The notes below the pieces were generated by a model, which was not told the DNA's origin, did no database searches, and was given only the letters and a program-made list of their open reading frames with translations. The translations under genes were made by a program, and so were the position numbers. Shown piece after piece: positions 50,602 through 58,514 of a stretch of 64,000 bases of DNA (positions are counted from its first letter, which is position 1; the number at the start of each line of letters is the position of its first letter). Location of the stretch: NCBI GenBank assembly GCA_015066245.1, contig SVOS01000005.1:1-64000 (forward strand), given 5' to 3'. The stretch comes from Oscillospiraceae bacterium (GTDB lineage: Bacteria; Bacillota; Clostridia; Oscillospirales; Acutalibacteraceae).

Positions 50602-52527
50602 ATGAATATAAGAGAAAAACTTTTAAAGGAATTTATAATATTTGACGGTGCCATGGGCACCATGCTTCAGTCCAAAAACTTAAGCCGGGATGTATTGCCT
50701 GAAACATACAACATCACAAATCCTGATGTTATTATTGATATTCATAGAGAATATTTAAATGCAGGTGCGGATGTTGTTACCCTCAATACCTTTGGGGCAA
50801 ATCTTCTGAAATTTTCAAAAGAAGAACTCAAAAAGGTAGTTGACGCCGCCATAGAGTGCGGTCAAAAGGCAAGAGAAGGCTTTGAAAATAAATATCTGGC
50901 TTTGGATATCGGTCCCTTAGGCAGACTTCTGGCTCCTTTTGGTGACTTAAGTTTTGATGAAGCTTATGAAATTTTTGCCGAAACAATAAAGCTAGCAGAA
51001 GACAAAACCGACCTTATTATCATAGAAACCATGAACGATTCCTATGAGACAAAGGCTGCAGTGTTGGCGGCAAAAGAAAACAGCAATCTGCCCATATTTG
51101 TGAGCAATGTTTTTGACGAGAATAAAAAGCTTATGACAGGTGCTGATGCCCTTGCTATGATAGCACTTCTTGAGGGCCTTGGAGCAGATGCAATAGGCAT
51201 GAACTGCTCACTGGGACCTGATAAAATGCTAAAGGTTCTTGAAGAATACAGTGCTTGCAGCTCAACACCGTTGCTTATTCAGCCTAACGCAGGTCTTCCT
51301 GAGGTTAAAGACGGAAAAACGGTATATAATGTTAGTGCCGATGAATTTGCAGGCTATATGGCGAAGGCTGCCGATATGGGTGCCCGTGTTTTAGGCGGAT
51401 GTTGCGGCACAAATCCCGAGTATATCCGCAAGCTTAAAGAAGCATTAAAAGAGAAAAAACCTAAAGTTTTAGAGGATAAAAATCTTACTTTGGTTAGCTC
51501 ATACACTCACGCTGTAAAATGGGGAGAGGAGCCTGTGCTTGTTGGAGAGCGTATAAACCCCACAGGCAAAAGCAGGGTTAAGCAGGCTTTCAGAGACAAT
51601 GACCTTTCCTTCATACTTTCCGAGGGTATCTATCAGCAGCAGGCAGGAGCAATGATGCTGGATGTCAACTGCGGATTGCCTGAGATTGATGAGGCAGAGG
51701 TGCTTTTATCTACCGTAAAAGCCTTGCAGGGAGTCAGCGACCTTCCTTTACAGATTGACACCGCTGACCCGAAGGCTCTGGAGAAAGCCTTGAGAATCTA
51801 CAACGGCAAGGCGCTCATAAACTCTGTAAACGGTAAAAAAGAATCTATGGACGCGGTTTTTCCTTTGGCAAAGAAGTATGGTGCCGCTGTGGTGGCACTT
51901 ACTCTTGATGAGCAGGGAATTCCCGAGACTTCTGAGGGTAGAGTGAAAATTGCCGAAAGTATAGCCTCTGAAGCCGCAAAATACGGCATCGCCAAAAAGG
52001 ATATTATTGTTGATACTCTGACTATGGCAATAAGTGCAGACAAAAATGCCGCAAAGGTTACCCTTGATGCTATCAAGGGTGTTACTGCACTGGGGCTTAA
52101 TACGGTCTTAGGTGTATCTAACGTGTCTTTCGGTCTGCCTTCAAGGGATAAGGTCAATAGCGAATTCTTTAAGCTGGCGATTGGTGCAGGACTTAAGGGT
52201 GCTATTATGAATCCTCATTCAAGCCTTATGATGCAGGCTTCAAAAAGTCCCGACTATAGTTCCTATGAGAATTTTGCTGAGAACATTATTGATAGAGTGA
52301 TGAGCGAAGAAAATAGCACTACGGTGCAGGCTGTGGAAAAGTCTGATAATATCACCTTAAAAGAAGCCATAGAAAACGGTCTGGTAGAAAAAAGTGCGGC
52401 TCTTTCAAAGGCTTTACTTAAAGATACAGAGCCTCTGGAGCTTGTGAAATCAGAGATTATTCCTGCTCTTGATAAGGTGGGAGAAGGCTTGAAAAGGGCA
52501 AGGTGTATCTGCCTACACTGCTTATGA
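50602..52527 (+). CDS. metH: MetH N-terminal part (homocysteine and folate domains), truncated by frameshift
   Basis: B12-dependent methionine synthase fragment, 641 residues. The homocysteine-binding barrel (about 1-295) has FDGAMGTMLQ, and its zinc ligands lie in GMNCSLG and GGCCGT. The methyl-THF-binding barrel (about 310-570) has VGERINPTGK and the LDVNCG segment. The cobalamin cap domain begins near residue 585. The frame goes wrong at about 52490: the sequence reads ggcttgaaaagggc where family members need GGC-TTx-GAA-AAG-GGC. This suggests loss of one T, after which the frame ends in unrelated residues and a TGA at 52525-52527. With one base restored, the gene would encode about 790 residues through 52973, the usual clostridial size. 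Confidence 0.9.
   Translation: MNIREKLLKEFIIFDGAMGTMLQSKNLSRDVLPETYNITNPDVIIDIHREYLNAGADVVTLNTFGANLLKFSKEELKKVVDAAIECGQKAREGFENKYLALDIGPLGRLLAPFGDLSFDEAYEIFAETIKLAEDKTDLIIIETMNDSYETKAAVLAAKENSNLPIFVSNVFDENKKLMTGADALAMIALLEGLGADAIGMNCSLGPDKMLKVLEEYSACSSTPLLIQPNAGLPEVKDGKTVYNVSADEFAGYMAKAADMGARVLGGCCGTNPEYIRKLKEALKEKKPKVLEDKNLTLVSSYTHAVKWGEEPVLVGERINPTGKSRVKQAFRDNDLSFILSEGIYQQQAGAMMLDVNCGLPEIDEAEVLLSTVKALQGVSDLPLQIDTADPKALEKALRIYNGKALINSVNGKKESMDAVFPLAKKYGAAVVALTLDEQGIPETSEGRVKIAESIASEAAKYGIAKKDIIVDTLTMAISADKNAAKVTLDAIKGVTALGLNTVLGVSNVSFGLPSRDKVNSEFFKLAIGAGLKGAIMNPHSSLMMQASKSPDYSSYENFAENIIDRVMSEENSTTVQAVEKSDNITLKEAIENGLVEKSAALSKALLKDTEPLELVKSEIIPALDKVGEGLKRARCICLHCL
52485..52495 (+). other. metH: Frameshift site in metH
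   Basis: Around TT at 52489-52490 one base appears missing. Upstream frame encodes the start of the cap domain (LDKVGEG); the -1 frame then gives EKGKVYLPTLLMSAEAAKAA, which is the normal continuation. The local sequence is not a canonical slippery heptamer for the frame in use. Confidence 0.8.
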
Positions 52528-52973
52528 GTGCAGAGGCGGCTAAGGCGGCTTTTTACGAAGTCAAGGCAAAAATGAACGAAAAAGGTGCAAGAGCCACCAA
52601 CGGCAGACGTATTGTAATCGCAACCGTAAAGGGAGATATCCACGATATCGGCAAGAATATAGTTAAGCTTTTGCTCGAAAATTACGGATATGAGGTTGTT
52701 GACCTGGGCAAAGATGTGGCAGTCGATACCATTGTCAAAGAAGCAGTAAAGAACGATGTCAAAATGGTACTTCTGTCAGCTTTGATGACCACGACGGTTG
52801 TATTTATGGAAGAAACCATAAAAGAAATAAAGAAAACTGCCCCTCACATAAAGACTATGGTTGGCGGAGCGGTGCTTTCGAAAGAATATGCAGAGATGAT
52901 AAATGCAGATTTCTATGCGAAGGATGCAATGCAGAGCGTGCGGCTTTGCGATGAATATTTTGAAAACCTATAA
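52524..52973 (+). CDS. metH: MetH C-terminal cobalamin-binding part, downstream of frameshift
   Basis: The remainder of methionine synthase: the end of the four-helix cap and the Rossmann-like B12-binding domain. The cobalamin-ligand motif is GDIHDIGKNI (His about residue 40 of this piece), followed by the LSALMTTTV and VGGAVLS segments. If translated separately, the ATG at 52524 overlaps the upstream TGA as ATGA, a usual arrangement for translational coupling, giving 149 residues. A GTG at 52503 is an alternative start. The cap helices would be cut, so activity as two pieces is uncertain. The original gene was surely one frame. Confidence 0.85.
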   Translation: MSAEAAKAAFYEVKAKMNEKGARATNGRRIVIATVKGDIHDIGKNIVKLLLENYGYEVVDLGKDVAVDTIVKEAVKNDVKMVLLSALMTTTVVFMEETIKEIKKTAPHIKTMVGGAVLSKEYAEMINADFYAKDAMQSVRLCDEYFENL

Positions 52974-52977
52974 TAAA

Positions 52978-53012
52978 AACGCCCGAGCTTAATTGAAAGC
53001 TTGGGCGTTAGT
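52978..53012. terminator. Bidirectional terminator, metH and LCP genes
   Basis: Thirteen-base-pair stem AACGCCCGAGCTT/AAGCTTGGGCGTT with one wobble (52978-52990 and 52997-53009). It lies between convergent genes and is followed by AGTTTTT. Confidence 0.88.
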
Positions 53013-53014
53013 TT

Positions 53015-54346
53015 TTAGTTTACAGGTTTATAGTAGATGTTAAGAATAAGCTCCAGAAGGCCTTGTTCGTCAACTACGTATTCGGCATACTCGCCATTGT
53101 GAATTACCTCGCCGGGTACTTTTGCAAATTCGCAACTTGCACCAGATGTGGCAATTGTGTAGCCGATTGCCGAAATTCTTGATGCGTTAAGGTTTGTAAC
53201 CGAGTAGCTGCTGACAATGTTGTAGAGGTTGACGGGAGTTGAAAGGTCTTGCTTGGTCATATCAATAGCAGTGCTTGCAAAGCCCTCAAGATATGAAATC
53301 TGACGGTTCATTCTGTCAACACTGGAGTTAAGCTCATCGACATTTCTATACTGAAGAAAAGCTCTCGCTTCGTCGCCTACAAGTGTTACTCTGTCACCTG
53401 CGTGACCTAAGCGCATTACATGATAAAGGTATTCGTCTGTAAGCGTAACGGTTACACCGCCAACTGCATCGTTAAGGGGTCCGATTGCGTCAAGTTCCAT
53501 AGCAAAGTAAGAATTAATAGGCAGATTATAGAAGAGTCTTTTGACTGCATCTACAGTGTTAACACAGCTTTTTTCTTTGCCGTCGCCGTATGCGTATGCA
53601 AGACAAAGCTGAGCATTTTCGGTGCCGGTATAGTTGCCGTCAGCAGAATAAACACCTATATCGCCGTAAATATCACGTGAAATTGCGATTATATCTGTTT
53701 TTCCTGTTGCAGTATCAAAAGCTACCATATACAGTGCGTCGGCCTGACCGCCTGTACCTACTACGTCATCAACAAGTCCCAGACCTTCACCGTTCCTTTT
53801 ATCAATTCCCATACAGAGAATTGATGTCATATTGTTGTTGTATGCATAGGTTTTGCCTTGATATGTAATGGTGTTTTTGTTGTTGTCAACGGAAACGCCT
53901 GCGTTTTCAATAATAGGTGCGGTCATATTAACATCACCGCCTGTCAGCTCAGACATACCGATGCTTTTGAGGATGAAAAAGGTAACAATTGCTGCGATAA
54001 TCAGTAAGAGAATAAAGCCTAAAAAGCAACCTAAAATTATCAGCAGCTTTTTCCACCAGGGCTTTTTCTTTTTTCTCTTGACATCCTTTACAAAATGGTT
54101 GTCCGAAGAGTATGAGTGAGTGGTGTTGTGATTGTCAGATGTGCCTTTTCTGCGTTTTCTGCCGTGATATTTTGTGAAGATAAAGTCAGAATACTCGTCT
54201 GTTGTAGGAGATTTTTCTGTGATTTCTTTGGGGATTTCCTCTTTCACAGGCAGAGCGTAGTCTATGATTTTCTCAGTTTCTTCTTTAACGGGCTCGGGGT
54301 CTACCTCGATAATTTCAATTTTAATATCATTGGGTTCGTTGGTCAT
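53015..54346 (-). CDS. LytR-CpsA-Psr (LCP) family cell-wall polymer ligase
   Basis: A 443-residue LCP protein. The N-terminal 115 residues are cytoplasmic, acidic then basic. One hydrophobic helix (about 120-145) anchors it. The external LCP domain (about 180-440) shows MGIDKRNG, the DALYMVAFD strand and IAISRDIYGDI, followed by AQLCLAYAYG and DRMNRQISYLEGF, all typical of the family. LCP enzymes move wall teichoic acid or other glycopolymers from the lipid carrier to peptidoglycan. The frame opens at TTG 54349, but ATG 54346 follows GGGGGTG and is preferred. It overlaps the sortase gene by 20 bases, so the two are coupled. Confidence 0.9.
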   Translation of the reverse strand: MTNEPNDIKIEIIEVDPEPVKEETEKIIDYALPVKEEIPKEITEKSPTTDEYSDFIFTKYHGRKRRKGTSDNHNTTHSYSSDNHFVKDVKRKKKKPWWKKLLIILGCFLGFILLLIIAAIVTFFILKSIGMSELTGGDVNMTAPIIENAGVSVDNNKNTITYQGKTYAYNNNMTSILCMGIDKRNGEGLGLVDDVVGTGGQADALYMVAFDTATGKTDIIAISRDIYGDIGVYSADGNYTGTENAQLCLAYAYGDGKEKSCVNTVDAVKRLFYNLPINSYFAMELDAIGPLNDAVGGVTVTLTDEYLYHVMRLGHAGDRVTLVGDEARAFLQYRNVDELNSSVDRMNRQISYLEGFASTAIDMTKQDLSTPVNLYNIVSSYSVTNLNASRISAIGYTIATSGASCEFAKVPGEVIHNGEYAEYVVDEQGLLELILNIYYKPVN

Positions 54347-55112
54347 CAATAAGCACCCCCTGTACTAAAAATCTGAGACTTGAGTTATAATCGTGACAAG
54401 TGCTCAGTGTTATGAGCTTGCTTTTTAAATTAAGCTCGACACCCTCTCGGACAATCGCATTGGCAGAATGAGGATTAAGACAGTCTTTGATATACTGAGA
54501 GTAAACCTCATCATCGTAAAATCTGAAGCTGTTCATCAGATGTCTGTCGTCATAATCATAAGCGGCAAAAATCTTGTAGGTCAGGATATGCCCCGGGATA
54601 TAGATATAGAGGGTATCGTTTTCTTCGAAAAATTCGGGGTCCGAAAACTGGTGAAGCCCTGCAAACATAGAGCCGTCCAACATATTGTGACCGTAAAGCA
54701 CAGTCATTCGCTCAAGAAAATATTTAGTGTTGTGACGCTGAGAGTAAATTGTGCCTGCGAACTCATAGTTGCCCATATAGTTGTGATGGAGATAGTAGTT
54801 GTCGTCATCAACACTGCTCTGGGCGACGGGATAGTCTATAACTGTGCCGGGAATTTTAATCCATGCATATAAATCGGGATTAATTGCAGTAAGCTCATCA
54901 AAATTTATTGGATTTACGGGAAGCTTTTCTTCAGTAGGAGCGGTGCTGTCACTGCTTTCGGTGGCGACAGTTGCCTCTGTGGCGGCGGTAGTATTATAGA
55001 CATCAGGTGCTTTTGGGGTGCTTTGACAAGCAGAAAAAAGCCCTGCAAAAATCAAAGCAGACAATAAAAGACACAGAAAGTTTATTGGTTTTTTGAAAGA
55101 TAAAGTCTTCAT
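54327..55112 (-). CDS. Class B sortase
   Basis: Membrane-bound transpeptidase of 261 residues that joins surface proteins to the cell wall. The catalytic residues are visible: His in VLYGHNM, Cys in ITLSTCHDY and Arg in SSLRFLVQG. The domain shows class B features, such as WIKIPGTVIDYPV and the NPHSANA insert. The N-terminal hydrophobic segment ends FSAC (Cys29), which resembles a lipobox with an unusual Phe at -3. It is followed by a Thr/Glu-rich linker. No sorting-signal protein is found in this window, so its substrate is unknown. The LCP gene overlaps its end. Confidence 0.9.
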   Translation of the reverse strand: MKTLSFKKPINFLCLLLSALIFAGLFSACQSTPKAPDVYNTTAATEATVATESSDSTAPTEEKLPVNPINFDELTAINPDLYAWIKIPGTVIDYPVAQSSVDDDNYYLHHNYMGNYEFAGTIYSQRHNTKYFLERMTVLYGHNMLDGSMFAGLHQFSDPEFFEENDTLYIYIPGHILTYKIFAAYDYDDRHLMNSFRFYDDEVYSQYIKDCLNPHSANAIVREGVELNLKSKLITLSTCHDYNSSLRFLVQGVLIDDQRTQ

Positions 55113-55195
55113 ATAATCACTCTTTCAAACAAAATCATATATACAATAATTATATACGAATAAAACGCGGTAGTCAATGAGAATTCTGCAGCAAA

Positions 55196-55224
55196 AAACG
55201 GAAGTGACTTTATCACTTCCGTTT
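55196..55224 (-). terminator. Terminator of proS
   Basis: Perfect 12-bp stem AAACGGAAGTGA/TCACTTCCGTTT (55196-55207 and 55213-55224). The minus-strand continuation is T-rich (TTTTGC). Confidence 0.85.
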
Positions 55225-55233
55225 AAATCGTTA

Positions 55234-56673
55234 TTAATACTGCTTGCCCCAGTAAACCATATGCTTTGCAGGCTTGCCGCAGCATACGCAGGTGTCAGAA
55301 AGGTGCTCCTCCTCAAAGGGAATACAGCGGCTCTTTACGCCACCTGTAACATCCTTAAGTTTTTCTTCGCACTCTTTCTCGCCGCACCACATAGCCTTGA
55401 TGAAGCCGGGCTTGTTTTCAGCGATGTCAAGGAATTCCTCGTAGCTTGTAGCAACAGAGGTCTTCTCCTGCATGTTCTTGAGAGCCTTCTCGTACATTGC
55501 GTTGTGAACTGCATCCAAAGCCTTCTGAACTTCCTCAGCGAGGTTGTCGAGGGATACAAAAATCTTCTCACGGTTATCGCGTCTTACGATAACACACTGA
55601 TTCTTCTCAATATCCTTGGGACCAAGCTCAACTCTTACGGGAACGCCCTTCATCTCGTACTCAGAGAACTTCCAGCCGGGAGCCTTGTCAGAAGCGTCAA
55701 CCTTAACTCTGAAGTCCTTCTTGAGCACATCAGCAACCTCGTAAACCTTGTCAAGAACGCCCTCTTTATGCTGAGCAATAGGAATAAGAGCTACCTGAAT
55801 GGGAGCAACTCTGGGGGGGAGCACAAGTCCGTCATCGTCGCCGTGAACCATGATGATTGCACCAATCATACGGGTTGAAACACCCCAGGATGTCTGGTGG
55901 GGGTAGTGGAGCTTGTTGTCTCTACCCTGATATGTAATGTCAAAGCTCTTTGCAAAGCCGTCGCCGAAGTAGTGGGTTGTACCACCCTGAAGGGCAACGC
56001 CGTTGTGCATCATAGGTTCGATTGTGTATGTAGCCTCAGCACCTGCAAACTTCTCTTTCTCTGTCTTTTTACCAACAACTGCAGGAATAGCCAGAGTCTC
56101 TCTGTAGAAGTCCTCATAAACCTTGAGCATCTTAAGTGTCTCGTCAATAGCTTCCTCAGCAGTTTCGTGCATTGTGTGGCCTTCCTGCCATAAGAACTCG
56201 GAAGTTCTGAGGAAGGGTCTTGTGGTTTTTTCCCAACGAACAACAGAGCACCACTGGTTGTAAAGCTTAGGTAAATCTCTGTACGTGTTGATGATTTTTG
56301 CGTAATGCTCGCAGAAAAGTGTCTCGGATGTAGGACGAACACAAAGCTTTTCTGTAAGCTTTTCGCTGCCGCCGATAGTTACCCATGCACACTCGGGAGC
56401 AAAGCCCTCAACGTGGTCCTTCTCTTTCTGAAGAAGGCTTTCGGGGATAAACATAGGCATATATACATTTTCTACGCCTGTTTCTTTAAAGCGGCGGTCA
56501 AGGTCTTTCTGGATATTTTCCCAGATGCCGTAGCCGTAAGGACGGATAACCATACAACCCTTAACGCCTGAATAGTCAACAAGCTCTGCCTTTTTAACAA
56601 TGTCGGTATACCATTTTGCGAAATCCTCGTCACGGCTGGTAATAGCCTCTACCATTTTTTTATTCTCTGCCAT
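55234..56673 (-). CDS. proS: Prolyl-tRNA synthetase, archaeal/eukaryotic type
   Basis: Class II synthetase of 479 residues that charges tRNA-Pro. It matches the short archaeal-type ProS (ProS type 3), without the bacterial INS editing insert. Signatures are [14 protein letters not shown] near the start, motif 2 in [22 protein letters not shown] (about 146-167), motif 3 in [20 protein letters not shown] (about 263-282), the anticodon domain, and a C-terminal zinc site with CGEKECEE and CVCCGKPA. It ends in Tyr, as usual for this type. The ATG at 56673 follows GAGGTG by 6 bases. Editing of Cys-tRNA(Pro) would be done in trans by YbaK (21736). Confidence 0.96.
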   Translation of the reverse strand: MAENKKMVEAITSRDEDFAKWYTDIVKKAELVDYSGVKGCMVIRPYGYGIWENIQKDLDRRFKETGVENVYMPMFIPESLLQKEKDHVEGFAPECAWVTIGGSEKLTEKLCVRPTSETLFCEHYAKIINTYRDLPKLYNQWCSVVRWEKTTRPFLRTSEFLWQEGHTMHETAEEAIDETLKMLKVYEDFYRETLAIPAVVGKKTEKEKFAGAEATYTIEPMMHNGVALQGGTTHYFGDGFAKSFDITYQGRDNKLHYPHQTSWGVSTRMIGAIIMVHGDDDGLVLPPRVAPIQVALIPIAQHKEGVLDKVYEVADVLKKDFRVKVDASDKAPGWKFSEYEMKGVPVRVELGPKDIEKNQCVIVRRDNREKIFVSLDNLAEEVQKALDAVHNAMYEKALKNMQEKTSVATSYEEFLDIAENKPGFIKAMWCGEKECEEKLKDVTGGVKSRCIPFEEEHLSDTCVCCGKPAKHMVYWGKQY

Positions 56674-56740
56674 AAATAGCACCTCACTTATCATATACCC
56701 TTTTATTATACATAAGTATTATGATAATTGCAAGCATAAA

Positions 56741-56766
56741 AAAGCTCCCCGATTTCGGGGAGCTTT
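56741..56766 (-). terminator. Terminator of the small dockerin gene
   Basis: Perfect 12-bp stem AAAGCTCCCCGA/TCGGGGAGCTTT (56741-56752 and 56755-56766). On the minus strand it is followed by TTTTATG, so it ends the gene at 56813. Confidence 0.9.
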
Positions 56767-56812
56767 GCAGGCATTTCCTATATACTGAAATCTATAATCA
56801 TACGCACATATC

Positions 56813-57448
56813 TTATATTTTGGCAAGATGTTTCTGGATAGCGGTGACATCGCGGATGTCTATTTTGGTGTCGCGGTTAAAATCTTCAGCTTCTACCGCT
56901 AATTCGCCGAATTCATGAGTGGCGTGCAAATCGCTGTATTTTGCTAATGATTTTTGAATTCTTGTAGCATCTTTTATGTTGAGTGTAAAATTTGCATCAG
57001 AATCGCCAATAAGAGCTATAACGGTTCCGTTCAAGTATTTCAGAGCTTCTTCTAAACCATCTATTTCAGCATAATATGCTTCTTCCAGAGTATAAACCTT
57101 ATCGTCAGCAGTGGTGTAAATATGATAAGCATGGTCATAAGGATGATAATATATACCTGTTACTATAACATATTCTCCAAAATCAGAAGAATGGAAGGCT
57201 TCACTGGCAATAGCCGTAGAAGCTTTTACAAGAACATAATCAGGTATGTCTTTGGTGTTGTCGGAATAATAGTAAAATACTTCTTCGTACCAATATACAA
57301 AACTACCGCCGGGACGTTCTTCGGCAATACCAAGACGTTCTACCAATAAATCCTCATACATATTTTCATTTGTTGCATTGGCAGAAAATATGGAAAATAA
57401 ACATAAAATCAACAGTAAACTGATAACAATAGAAATTCTCTTTTTCAT
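56813..57448 (-). CDS. Small secreted dockerin protein, paralogue of the ECF-operon protein
   Basis: A 211-residue extracellular protein. The signal peptide covers about 1-26 (ending ANA). A domain of about 100 residues follows, with YEEVFYYYS, IPDYVLVKA, FGEYVIV, KVYTLEEAY and IDGLEEALKYL. The same order of motifs is present in the dockerin protein at 34558, so the two share a module that I cannot assign to a known family. The C-terminal type I dockerin (about 143-211) has loops DSDANFTLN and DFNRDTKID, with helices ending IQKSLAKY and IQKHLAKI. The first loop has replaced some consensus positions. The promoter lies at 57535-57564 on the minus strand. Confidence 0.85.
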   Translation of the reverse strand: MKKRISIVISLLLILCLFSIFSANATNENMYEDLLVERLGIAEERPGGSFVYWYEEVFYYYSDNTKDIPDYVLVKASTAIASEAFHSSDFGEYVIVTGIYYHPYDHAYHIYTTADDKVYTLEEAYYAEIDGLEEALKYLNGTVIALIGDSDANFTLNIKDATRIQKSLAKYSDLHATHEFGELAVEAEDFNRDTKIDIRDVTAIQKHLAKI

Positions 57449-57534
57449 AAAAACACCTTCTTTATAGGGGTATTGGTTAATTTTTGTTTTCTTATGACTT
57501 AATACAAAATGTGCTGTATTCTTTCTGTGGTTTA

Positions 57535-57564
57535 ATTATACAATACCTTTTGTGTCGGTTTCAA
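57535..57564 (-). promoter_or_regulatory. Promoter of the small dockerin gene
   Basis: On the minus strand TTGAAA (57559-57564), 18 bases, TATAAT (57535-57540). The leader is about 80 bases. The wider gap 57449-57766 holds this promoter, the hairpin at 57654-57687 and the Nudix terminator, but no gene I can support. Confidence 0.55.
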
Positions 57565-57653
57565 TAAAAGCTCTGAATTTCGTATAGGTATACAAAGTTA
57601 AATAGCGTTGTCTGTACAGTTCGACGAAAGTGAAAAATTAAAACGAGACACAT

Positions 57654-57687
57654 CCCGTAAACCTGTCTACAAACAGGTTTTTCGGGG
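57654..57687. repeat. Nested hairpin in the gap between dockerin and Nudix genes
   Basis: CCCG (57654-57657) and AAACCTGT (57659-57666) pair with ACAGGTTT (57673-57680) and CGGG (57683-57686). There is no T-tract after it on the plus strand. It may be a structured remnant or a weak second terminator. Confidence 0.4.
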
Positions 57688-57714
57688 ATAAGAGCTGGTT
57701 TTGAAATTATAAAA

Positions 57715-57750
57715 ACACAACCTTCCCAACTAATTTCGGGAAGGTTGTGT
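57715..57750 (-). terminator. Terminator of the Nudix gene operon
   Basis: Perfect 13-bp stem ACACAACCTTCCC/GGGAAGGTTGTGT (57715-57727 and 57738-57750). On the minus strand TTTTATAATTTC follows. Confidence 0.9.
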
Positions 57751-57766
57751 CAGTAGCTTAAGCTTC

Positions 57767-58480
57767 TTAGTTTTTCTTTGCAAGGTGGTCTTCGTAGTAT
57801 TCTCTTGCCTTGTCGATAACCCTCAGGTCATTGTCATAAGTGCAGACTTTCTTGGCTTCGCTGAGCTTAACCCATGTGTAGCTCTCAATCTCTGACTCCT
57901 GAATTTTAACCTTGTTGGTTTTAGCTGCCGCAAGGAAGAAGACAACCCTCTTGCGGATTTTGCCAAAGGGGCAGTAGTCTGAGATTTCTCTGAAATTATC
58001 GAGGATTTCAACGTCAAGGTCGGTTTCCTCTTTGATTTCTCTGACTGCTGTTTCCTTTTCGTTTTCCCAAAGCTCAACATGGCCTTTGGGGAAGCTCCAG
58101 AATCTGCCTTTCTGGTTTTTTACCAGAAGGATGCTTGCCTCGTCCTCATTTTTGTCTTTATAGAGGATAACTGCACCGCAGCTTTTCTCGTAGAGGCAAC
58201 TGATTTTTTCTATTTTAAGGGATTTAACAACCTTAAGCCTCTGGCGGATTTCGGGCTCGTACATAATGTCGCTTTTCTGGGTGACAACATACTTTTCGCT
58301 GCCGTCAGGCTGGGTGATAACGGCACTGATTATGCCGTAAACAAAGTCACCCACAGGCTTGCGTGAGATAACATACACGCTTGTGCCTGATGCTTCCTGA
58401 GAAGTTACATATCCCGAATATATACCGCTTTTTTCGTTTAAGGCACCGTAAATCTCTGCCTTAATTTCTTTGGATAACAC
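57767..58480 (-). CDS. Nudix hydrolase with an N-terminal extension
   Basis: A 237-residue protein. The Nudix domain lies in the C-terminal half (about 92-230) with the box GHVELWENEKETAVREIKEETDLDV (positions about 130-155; the REIKEE core binds Mg2+). The preceding SCGAVILYKD and FWSFPKGH are typical of the diadenosine-tetraphosphate hydrolase subgroup. The N-terminal 90 residues are not part of the Nudix fold and have no family I can name. Start codon is GTG with AGGAG 9 bases ahead. It lies 34 bases after the DHHW-protein gene on the same strand and is likely co-transcribed. The substrate is probably a nucleoside polyphosphate; this is by family only. Confidence 0.85.
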   Translation of the reverse strand: MLSKEIKAEIYGALNEKSGIYSGYVTSQEASGTSVYVISRKPVGDFVYGIISAVITQPDGSEKYVVTQKSDIMYEPEIRQRLKVVKSLKIEKISCLYEKSCGAVILYKDKNEDEASILLVKNQKGRFWSFPKGHVELWENEKETAVREIKEETDLDVEILDNFREISDYCPFGKIRKRVVFFLAAAKTNKVKIQESEIESYTWVKLSEAKKVCTYDNDLRVIDKAREYYEDHLAKKN

Positions 58481-58514
58481 CGTGAATCTCTCCTAACTCA
58501 AATTTCGTACCGTA

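Noticed and set aside
52485-52500. Programmed ribosomal frameshift in metH
   Set aside because: In the zero frame the codons are TTG AAA AGG, and slipping back by one would leave a first-position mismatch in the lysine tRNA pairing. Methionine synthases are not known to use frameshifting. A lost base is simpler.
55177-55878. Open frame of 233 codons on the plus strand inside proS
   Set aside because: Antisense shadow of proS. It begins in the proS terminator and has no domain that makes sense.
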